11,656 nucleotides of DNA from Treponema sp. Lineage in GTDB: Bacteria; Spirochaetota; Spirochaetia; Treponematales; Breznakiellaceae. Both the position numbers and the translations under genes were made by a program. Under the pieces are notes generated by a model. That model had not been told where the DNA came from and did no database searches. It saw only the letters and a list, made by a program, of their open reading frames with translations. The stretch covers positions 1-11,656 of the forward strand of contig JAISOQ010000042.1 in NCBI GenBank assembly GCA_031275515.1, written 5' to 3'. Shown here one piece after another: positions 5,691-11,656 of the stretch; the first letter of the stretch is position 1; each line of letters begins with the position of its first letter.

Positions 5691-8012
5691 ATGACACATG
5701 AGAAAAATCCTTCGATATATGCCGATCGCAGTACAATCGGATCGTCAGAAGAGCTTGATGAATACGGGGTATGGGTAAAAAGCGAACCCCAGGATCTTTC
5801 ATCGATAAATACGGATACCCGTGAAACTGCGAGATCAGAGGATAAGGGTTTTTCCCCGGAACCGTCCGGCGATTTGCCGGATTTTAATGAAACCGATACA
5901 GATCCGTGGCTGCCCGAAGTTTCGACGGATATGGCGGATCTGGCGGACTTGAACCTGGCTTCGACCGATGAATCCCTGTTCAACGACGACTTTGCTTTTA
6001 TGCCCGATGATATGCCGGCGGAATATGTGGCGATGGAGCCGCTGAACCTTGACGCCGGGACGGAAGAACAGGCGCCGGAGCTTGGCAAGGCGGATGCCTT
6101 AGAGGACGACAGCCTTTCCAGTATTCCGGCGGAGGATTCTCTCCCGGAACCCGAGCCGGAGGAGGCAAAGGAGCCCCAGGCTTCTCCTCCCCAAAAAGCG
6201 GAGCAGGAAACAGGGAAGCCGCCGGAGCTTTCCACCCAGCTCCTGATGAGGATAGCCGAAGAACTTTCGTCCATAAGGAATGAGCTGTCCAGCCTGAAAA
6301 AGGAACTCCAGGAGAACAAATCCCCGGCGGCGGCTGCTTCCGCTGAACCGGAGGAACAAATAGAAGGCGGCGGCTTTTTTGGCGAAGAGGAGGACGAAAA
6401 AATCGCCCTTACCGGGGACGAACTGGACAACATTCTCCATACGGCGAATTTTACCGAGGAAATCGAGGCGGATACCGAGACTGTCATTCATGAAGAACCC
6501 TTTGACGCCGGGTTCATGGACCTTTCCGGAATGCAAACCGAAAGTTCGGTTGAAACAGACACCCTCCCTGATTTTTCGGAAGAGCTTTGGGAAAACGGCG
6601 AATCCTTTTTTGCCGGGACCGATACAGCCAAAGAGGACCTCCCGGAGGTTAACGAGGACTTTGATTTGCCCCCCGCGCCGGTAGAATTTTCTCCTGAACT
6701 GGAAAAACTCAGGGGAGAAGGGGCGGCCCCCTTGGCGCCGGTCCCGGAGGATGTCAGCTTCCTGGAGGCGGACCCGGAGCTTGCGAATTTGACGTTTCCT
6801 GATTTGTCGGAAGACAACTCCTTTGATTCTTCCCTAGCCTCCCTTGATTTTGAAGATGCGGTCATCGAAGATCCGAATCTACAGGAGGAGTTGAAAGAGA
6901 ATCCCCCTGAAGAACCTGCGCCGGAAAATATTTCCCTGGAACTGGATATGGAAACTCAGGATGAAATGGCAGGTCTGTTGGACAGCGGCGGCGAAGACGA
7001 TGCCTTTGGGGAGGCTCTTGAAGAAACCGAATTAAGTGACGATTCCGCCGGATCAAGCGGATTTACTGCCGACGAGCTTTCCCTGGATGAGGATTTCCCG
7101 GATACCGCTGATATTTCTATTGACGATCTCTTATCAGCGGAGGATGACACCCAACAGGCTGTCGGGGATCTCCAGGATGATGATACCTACGATCAGGTTA
7201 TTCCCGAAGGTTTTGTTATAGAATCCGGGGACAGCCTGACCCGGGAAGAAATCGTCCCAAATAATGGGTTTCCCGAGGGCCTCGACGATGCCCTGGAATC
7301 GGAAATCGAAGAGCTGCCGGAGGATCTTCCCGGTGAGGAAGAAATCGCCCCAAATGACGGGTTTTCCGAAGGCTTTGAAGATTCGTTCTCTGATCCCCCC
7401 GCCCTTGAGGATGCCCTGGAACTGGAAATGGAAGAGTTGCCGGAGGACCTTCCCGGTGAGGAAGCAATCACTCCAAATGACGGGTTTCCCGAAGGCTTTG
7501 AAGATTTGTTCTCTGATCCCCCCGCCCTTGATGATGCCCTGGAACTGGAAATGGATGAGCTGCCGGAGGACCTTCCCGGTGAGGAAGCAATCACTCCAAA
7601 TGACGGGTTTTCCGAAGGTTTTGAAGATTCGTTCTCTGATCCCCTCGCCCTTGACGATGCCCTGGAACTGGAAATGGAAGAGCTGCCGGAGGACCTTCCC
7701 TCCGCCGAGTTGGAATCGCTTCCTGAACAACTGGAAGCCGAAATGCCGGACCTGGAGGAGGAAGACGCTGTTGCAGTAGATGTGGATGTTCCTGAGCCGG
7801 CGGAAGCAAGCCGGAAACCGGTTCAGGCGGGAACGCCTCATGAGGTGAATGTAGCGGCTATTCCGTCGGATATCAAACTTGAACTGCGGAACGTTCTTTC
7901 TTACATGGATCAGCTCCTGGAGTCTCTCCCGGAAGATAAGATCGAGGAATTCGCCAAGTCCGAATACTTCGACACGTATAAAAAACTGTTTGAGGACCTG
8001 GGTTTAGCATAA
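5691..8012 (+). CDS. very acidic repeat protein with coiled coil and distinct C-terminal helix domain
   Basis: 773 aa, dominated by Asp, Glu, Ser, Pro and Leu with few basic residues, and no signal peptide or membrane segment, so probably cytoplasmic and largely disordered. Visible parts: an N-terminal motif LDEYGVWVKSEPQDL (about 24-38); a coiled coil at about 181-212 (MRIAEELSSIRNELSSLKKEL); long acidic stretches of LPDF/LSLDE-type short motifs; a tandem array of about 41-aa units (about 521-670); and a compact C-terminus at 724-773 (IPSDIKLELRNVLSYMDQLL, then KIEEFAKSEYFDTYKKLFEDLG) that looks helical and folded. The start has a GGGAG Shine-Dalgarno at 5680-5684. The stop overlaps the next ATG by 1 nt (TAATG). 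No named family is recognised; a scaffold role is only a guess from architecture and from the two Maf genes downstream. Confidence 0.85.
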   Translation: MTHEKNPSIYADRSTIGSSEELDEYGVWVKSEPQDLSSINTDTRETARSEDKGFSPEPSGDLPDFNETDTDPWLPEVSTDMADLADLNLASTDESLFNDDFAFMPDDMPAEYVAMEPLNLDAGTEEQAPELGKADALEDDSLSSIPAEDSLPEPEPEEAKEPQASPPQKAEQETGKPPELSTQLLMRIAEELSSIRNELSSLKKELQENKSPAAAASAEPEEQIEGGGFFGEEEDEKIALTGDELDNILHTANFTEEIEADTETVIHEEPFDAGFMDLSGMQTESSVETDTLPDFSEELWENGESFFAGTDTAKEDLPEVNEDFDLPPAPVEFSPELEKLRGEGAAPLAPVPEDVSFLEADPELANLTFPDLSEDNSFDSSLASLDFEDAVIEDPNLQEELKENPPEEPAPENISLELDMETQDEMAGLLDSGGEDDAFGEALEETELSDDSAGSSGFTADELSLDEDFPDTADISIDDLLSAEDDTQQAVGDLQDDDTYDQVIPEGFVIESGDSLTREEIVPNNGFPEGLDDALESEIEELPEDLPGEEEIAPNDGFSEGFEDSFSDPPALEDALELEMEELPEDLPGEEAITPNDGFPEGFEDLFSDPPALDDALELEMDELPEDLPGEEAITPNDGFSEGFEDSFSDPLALDDALELEMEELPEDLPSAELESLPEQLEAEMPDLEEEDAVAVDVDVPEPAEASRKPVQAGTPHEVNVAAIPSDIKLELRNVLSYMDQLLESLPEDKIEEFAKSEYFDTYKKLFEDLGLA
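7251..7700 (+). repeat. in-frame 123-bp tandem repeat array inside the acidic protein gene
   Basis: Four units: 7251-7343 (93 bp, lacking the FEDSFSDPPA-type block), 7344-7466 and 7467-7589 (123 bp each), and 7590-7700 (incomplete). Each encodes a variant of P-N-D-G-F-x-E-G-F-E-D ... D-A-L-E-L-E-M-E-E-L-P-E-D-L-P-G-E-E. The full units are nearly identical at DNA level, including synonymous positions, which points to recent expansion. All unit lengths are multiples of three, so copy number can change without breaking the frame. Confidence 0.9.
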
Positions 8013-8428
8013 TGGGACTCCTGAGCAGGGCCGTTACCGCCAATTCTCTGGAGTTCCATCCAGGACAGGCCGCCGCTCAGGGTCCCGCCGGAGGGCGTCC
8101 CAAAGGGTCCGGGGCGGATGCGGTTCGGGACATGATCTGGGGCTATTGGATTCAGAATTCGCCGTGCCAGGGAATAGTCCTGGGACTGCCCAAATATGCC
8201 GGGGAAGCGGGGGTTGAACAGTTCTTTGCTGCAACAGCTTCCATAGCCGCTTCTTTTGGGGGGAGCATCCGTCTGCCTTCAAAAAACATCCTTATTCTTT
8301 TTTCCCATGCCCTGGACCGGGAACTCTTAGTCCATCGGCTGACTAAAACCTTGCGGACCAGGGTTCTCATAAGTTTTGATGCCGTATCCCCAGGGGAGAT
8401 TTTCTCCAGGATACAGCCCTGGCTGTAA
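8012..8428 (+). CDS. conserved-looking 138-aa protein, unknown function
   Basis: I do not recognise this protein. Residues 1-35 are Gly/Ala/Pro-rich and probably flexible. From about 37 on it has an alpha/beta pattern: DMIWGYWIQ, CQGIVLGLP (a likely strand), a helix with VEQFFAATASIAASF, KNILILFS (strand), a helix HALDRELLVHRLTKTL and VLISFDAVSP (strand). No signal peptide or TM is visible, so cytoplasmic. The ATG overlaps the stop of the acidic protein by one base (TAATG) and no good Shine-Dalgarno is seen, which suggests translational coupling. The next gene starts 1 nt after its stop. Such tight packing with the acidic protein and the Maf genes suggests a shared task. Confidence 0.75.
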   Translation: MGLLSRAVTANSLEFHPGQAAAQGPAGGRPKGSGADAVRDMIWGYWIQNSPCQGIVLGLPKYAGEAGVEQFFAATASIAASFGGSIRLPSKNILILFSHALDRELLVHRLTKTLRTRVLISFDAVSPGEIFSRIQPWL

Positions 8429-8429
8429 T

Positions 8430-9935
8430 ATGACTGAGCGGCTCGCTGCGGCGGGATCTGGCCTTCCTACCGTTTTTGTAGGAGAAAAATCCCTTCATTC
8501 CCGGTACGATCCCGCCGCCGAAGCGGAAAAATACATCAAGGCTTTCAATTTTAGCGAAAAGATTCGGTTCTTCATCCTGATTGAGCCGGGTTTGGGCTAT
8601 ATCATTCCGGTTTTACGGCGGCTTTTTCCCCAGGCAAAGCTTATCGCCCTCCATGTTTCGGATTTCTTCGCCCGGCTTCCGGGTGAAGCGGCGGGAAACG
8701 CGGTTCTGTGGTCTCCCGAATCAGGGCTTTCCTGCGGGGAATTTCTGGAACGGGAGATCCCTGACGCCGCGGATTTTGATTCCGGGATCGACGCCGTAAA
8801 AATCATAGAATGGCGGCCGGCTCTGGCGGCTTACGGAGGGGCCTACAAAGACCTTCTGGAAAGCGCCGTGACGTTTATACGCCGGATGGACGCCAACGCC
8901 CGTACCGTCAGGGGTTTTGGCCGCCGGTGGTTCAGAAATTTCTTTAGGAACCTCGGCGTTCTCCGTGTCTTTTTCGGCCTTGTCCCCGGCTCCGGCCCCT
9001 GGATTATCACCGGCGCGGGACCCAGCCTGGAAGGGGTTCTCCCGGTCATAGCGGACATGCAGCGGCAGGGGGCGGCGGTCCTTGCGGCATCCTCCGCGGT
9101 CCCCGCCCTTGCGGCAGGGGGCATACTGCCGGACCTGGCTATCGCCACCGATGGCGGCGGCTGGGCGCGGTTCCACCTCTGCGAAGGGATACGCTGCGCC
9201 TCGGGGCGCCCTCTCTTCCTTGCCGCCGCCCTTACCGCCGCCCTCCCTTGTCAATGGGGCGATTTCCCCGTCCTCCCCCTGAGCGACGGGAGCCTCTGGC
9301 AGGAGGCGGCGCTGGAAAGACTGGGCATCCCCCGCATGGTCTTTCCCCAGCGGGGGACCGTCGCCGCTTCGGCGCTGGATCTTGCCCTCAGTTGTACAAA
9401 GGGCGATGTTTTCCTCGCCGGCATGGACCTTTCCAGCGAAGATATTAAAACCCACGCCCGGCCCTATGGCTTGGATCGTTTCCAGGAGGAAAGGGCAACC
9501 CGCCTTGATCCCCGGTACTCCCAAGCCTTTGTCCGGGCCGGACAAATATCCGCTTCCGGGAGCCACCGGGTTTACGCCGAATGGTTCGGCGGACGGCTTG
9601 CGGCCTGTTCCGGACGTATCCGTTCCCTGGGAAAAAACAACCCGGTTTTCGACGCCCTGCCATCGGGGGAAAGGCCGGAAATCCTTGACGCGGCGCATCC
9701 AGCGCGCCCCCGCATAGAGGCCGGCATCCTCCGCAAGAACCCTGTCGCCTCAGACGAAGCGGTCCGGGTCCTGACGGATCTGCTGAATACGGACGGCCCC
9801 TCTCAGGCGCTTCTGCGGGAATTGGGGCCCCTCCTTCTTCCCGGCGGCGGCGAGCCTTCTGTGGAACAACTGAGTAAAGAAATCAAAGCGTTGATCCTCC
9901 GTCAAGGGGTATGGAAAGGAGCCGGCGGTGAATAG
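8430..9935 (+). CDS. Maf-type (DUF115/MAF_flag10) putative flagellin glycosyltransferase, paralogue 1
   Basis: 501 aa. The family (COG2604, PF01973) includes motility accessory factors that transfer nonulosonic acids such as pseudaminic or legionaminic acid to flagellin in other bacteria. Visible: an N-terminal domain with IEPGLGYIIPVL (51-62); a linker motif RWFRNFFRNL (166-175); the core signature ITGAGPSLEG (193-202); PDLAIATDGG with Asp241; a GTVAASALDLAL helix; and LAGMDLS with Asp333 followed by the THARPYGLDR stretch. The C-terminus is helical. ATG 8430 follows the previous stop by 1 nt and fits the module's coupling; an in-frame ATG at 8376 would overlap the upstream gene by over 50 nt and is less likely. 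The sugar donor and target are inferred from the family only, as no flagellin gene lies in the window. Confidence 0.85.
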   Translation: MTERLAAAGSGLPTVFVGEKSLHSRYDPAAEAEKYIKAFNFSEKIRFFILIEPGLGYIIPVLRRLFPQAKLIALHVSDFFARLPGEAAGNAVLWSPESGLSCGEFLEREIPDAADFDSGIDAVKIIEWRPALAAYGGAYKDLLESAVTFIRRMDANARTVRGFGRRWFRNFFRNLGVLRVFFGLVPGSGPWIITGAGPSLEGVLPVIADMQRQGAAVLAASSAVPALAAGGILPDLAIATDGGGWARFHLCEGIRCASGRPLFLAAALTAALPCQWGDFPVLPLSDGSLWQEAALERLGIPRMVFPQRGTVAASALDLALSCTKGDVFLAGMDLSSEDIKTHARPYGLDRFQEERATRLDPRYSQAFVRAGQISASGSHRVYAEWFGGRLAACSGRIRSLGKNNPVFDALPSGERPEILDAAHPARPRIEAGILRKNPVASDEAVRVLTDLLNTDGPSQALLRELGPLLLPGGGEPSVEQLSKEIKALILRQGVWKGAGGE

Positions 9936-11649
9936 GCAATACTTTTTCGAGCGGAACCTGCTTGCCCTGTCCCAAAAGGACCCGGGCCTGTGTTCCCGGC
10001 TGTCCGGGGCGGAAACAACCAGGGGGAATTACCGGTTCCTGAACGCCCGTTCCGGCGATCCGGTCCCGGCCCTGACTGCTCCTTCCGGAACGGCCCATCC
10101 CCTCCACTCCCTGATGGATCCCCGCCGGGAGGGGGAACGGATCATAGCCGCAGCCCTGCGCGTCCCGGATACGTCCCCGCGAACAGACCCCCCGGCAGCG
10201 CGCTCCACCGAAGGATACCTGATCCTCCTGGGCTTGGGGGGCGGTTACTACGCCCAAGCCGCCCTGGAAAGGGAAGACATACACCGCCTTCTGGTAGTGG
10301 ATTACAATATACATGGAATCGCGGAATTATTCGCTTCCAGAGACTACGTGCATATCTTTCAGGACCCCCGGTTCCACCTCCTTGTAGACCCGGGCCCCGA
10401 AACTCTGGCAGGGTTCATCCTGGAGACCTACCAGCCCGCGCTCTACGGGGGCATCAGGGCCATACCCCTGCGGGCCAGAACGGAGCTTGATCCCTTCAAC
10501 TTTGGCCGGGCCGGGGAGGCGGTAAAAGACGCCATAGACCGGATCTCCGGGGATTATTCGGTACAGGCCTATTTCGGGACCCGGTGGTTTTCCAACATCA
10601 TCAGGAACCTTTTTCAGGCGGAAGGACCGGAGCCTCCCTTGCCTCCGGTACGCCGGGCCGCCGTCTGCGCCGCAGGACCTTCCCTGGACATACAGTTCCC
10701 CCGTCTTGAAGAAACCCGGGAGTCCCGGTTCGTCATCGCCGCCGATACAGCCCTTCCCGCCCTGCTGCACCGGGGCATAAAACCCGATGCGGTGGTTTCG
10801 ATTGACTGCCAGCACATCAGTTACTACCATTTTATAGCGGGCCTTCCCCGGGACATTCCCCTGTTTATGGACCTGGCAAGTCCTCCCCTTTTGGCCTCCA
10901 TGACCGGGAATCCCCGGTTTTTTTCCGGCGGCCATCCCCTAACCCGGTATATCGCCCGGTACTGGCGGTCTTTTCCGGGCATAGACACTTCGGGGGTCAA
11001 CGTGACCTATGCGGCCTTGTCCCTGGCGGAATACCTGGGAGCGGAAGAAATCGACCTCTACGGGGCCGACTTCTCCTATCCTCTGGGGAAGACCTATGCC
11101 CGGGGAACCTATATCCACCCTTATTTTGAGGCGCGGCAGACCCGGCTTAACCCCCTGGAAGCCCAGGCGTCAGCCTTCCTCTACCGGACTACTCCCCTGA
11201 CAAAAAGCGAACGGGAAGACGGCTCATGGTATTACGTAACGCCTCTGCTGCAACGCTACCGCGAAAGGCTTGAGGCAAAGGCCCGTTCCCTGGATGCCCT
11301 TCTAACCGCCGTCCCCGGCCTGGGGGCTCCTGTCAGCCTGCCGAAAAGGGCGCCGAAACGCCGGGAAGCCCTGCGCCTCTTTGCCGCAGGTCAGGCGGTC
11401 ACAAGAAGCGCCGGGGAATTTCTGGGGAACTACCGGCAGGAAATCGCCGCGCTCCCCCGGCCCGGCCAAAACATAACGAATTTTCTTAGGGAACGAACGA
11501 AGCAGGAAAGCCGTATTCTGGCCACCCTGCTCCCCGCCTGCGCCGCCGTACAACGCCGCCGGAATGAATTAACCGCCCCGGAAGCGCTGGAAGCAGCAAG
11601 GGACTATGCCCTAAAAGAACTGGACGCCGTACTGAAGAAAGCGCGTTAA
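9928..11649 (+). CDS. Maf-type (DUF115/MAF_flag10) putative flagellin glycosyltransferase, paralogue 2
   Basis: 573 aa, a divergent paralogue of the preceding gene with the same order of parts: LGLGGGYY (101-108) plus a VVDYN motif in the N-terminal domain, RWFSNIIRNL (219-228), core AAGPSLD (248-254), IKPDAVVSIDCQ with Asp293, a VTYAALSLAEYLG helix, and LYGADFSY with Asp381 followed by GKTYARGTY. A long helical, charged C-terminus (about 430-573) is extra relative to paralogue 1. The start is GTG 9928, supported by an AAAGGAG Shine-Dalgarno at 9915-9921; it overlaps the upstream gene by 8 nt. The stop TAA is 7 nt from the window edge, so whether the operon continues is unknown. Low identity to paralogue 1 outside the motifs suggests different acceptors or donors. 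Confidence 0.85.
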   Translation: MNRQYFFERNLLALSQKDPGLCSRLSGAETTRGNYRFLNARSGDPVPALTAPSGTAHPLHSLMDPRREGERIIAAALRVPDTSPRTDPPAARSTEGYLILLGLGGGYYAQAALEREDIHRLLVVDYNIHGIAELFASRDYVHIFQDPRFHLLVDPGPETLAGFILETYQPALYGGIRAIPLRARTELDPFNFGRAGEAVKDAIDRISGDYSVQAYFGTRWFSNIIRNLFQAEGPEPPLPPVRRAAVCAAGPSLDIQFPRLEETRESRFVIAADTALPALLHRGIKPDAVVSIDCQHISYYHFIAGLPRDIPLFMDLASPPLLASMTGNPRFFSGGHPLTRYIARYWRSFPGIDTSGVNVTYAALSLAEYLGAEEIDLYGADFSYPLGKTYARGTYIHPYFEARQTRLNPLEAQASAFLYRTTPLTKSEREDGSWYYVTPLLQRYRERLEAKARSLDALLTAVPGLGAPVSLPKRAPKRREALRLFAAGQAVTRSAGEFLGNYRQEIAALPRPGQNITNFLRERTKQESRILATLLPACAAVQRRRNELTAPEALEAARDYALKELDAVLKKAR

Positions 11650-11656
11650 GGCCCGG

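Noticed and set aside
5675..6487. Minus-strand Ser-rich open frame of 270 codons
   Set aside because: Ser runs come from reading Glu/Asp-rich codons backwards; no Shine-Dalgarno and no domain.
7134..7841. Minus-strand open frame with repeated 41-aa units
   Set aside because: The repetition is just the complement of the in-frame repeat array on the + strand; the product has no sensible start signal.
8376..8429. Upstream ATG for Maf paralogue 1
   Set aside because: It would overlap the previous gene by over 50 nt; ATG 8430 directly after the stop fits the coupling seen in the rest of the operon.
8721..9698. Long open frame (325 codons) on the minus strand opposite Maf paralogue 1
   Set aside because: Gly/Pro/Arg-rich with no domain pattern; a mirror of the high-GC coding frame on the other strand, which carries clear Maf motifs.

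Overview
The window reads as a piece of a spirochaete chromosome, most like a treponeme of the high-GC termite-gut type. This is inferred from family content: a PEGA/SUMF1 membrane protein next to smpB, a long acidic repeat protein, and tandem Maf (DUF115/MAF_flag10) proteins of the kind tied to flagellin glycosylation. No 16S gene or other decisive marker is present. Coding density is very high. There are no tRNA, rRNA or CRISPR features.

Left part (1-3902, + strand): a GH51 alpha-L-arabinofuranosidase is followed after 5 nt by a small Cys-rich protein resembling DUF6171. At the stop codon of the latter lies a perfect sigma70-type promoter (TTGACA, 18 nt, TATAAT). Its predicted start point falls on the ATG of the next gene, a single-pass membrane protein with a PEGA domain and a SUMF1-like domain. 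That gene overlaps smpB by 8 nt. A cluster of three small hairpins follows smpB.

Middle (4058-5690): a secreted protein of unknown function converges on a minus-strand FtsB/DivIC-like gene that has an extra C-terminal membrane segment. The ftsB-like gene is bracketed by two copies of a short palindromic element (58 and 36 bp). Both have imperfect terminal inverted repeats and apparent 4-bp target duplications (TTAC/TTAC and TTTT/TTTT), so they look like MITEs. The divergent region 5461-5690 also holds candidate back-to-back promoters with overlapping -35 boxes.

Right part (5691-11649, + strand): four tightly coupled genes. They encode a 773-aa very acidic coiled-coil protein with a 123-bp internal tandem repeat and a distinct 50-aa C-terminus, an unrecognised 138-aa protein (1-nt TAATG overlap), and two divergent Maf/DUF115 paralogues (1-nt gap, then 8-nt overlap). 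The Maf family suggests flagellin glycosylation. The two other proteins are candidate, so far unassigned, partners in that process.
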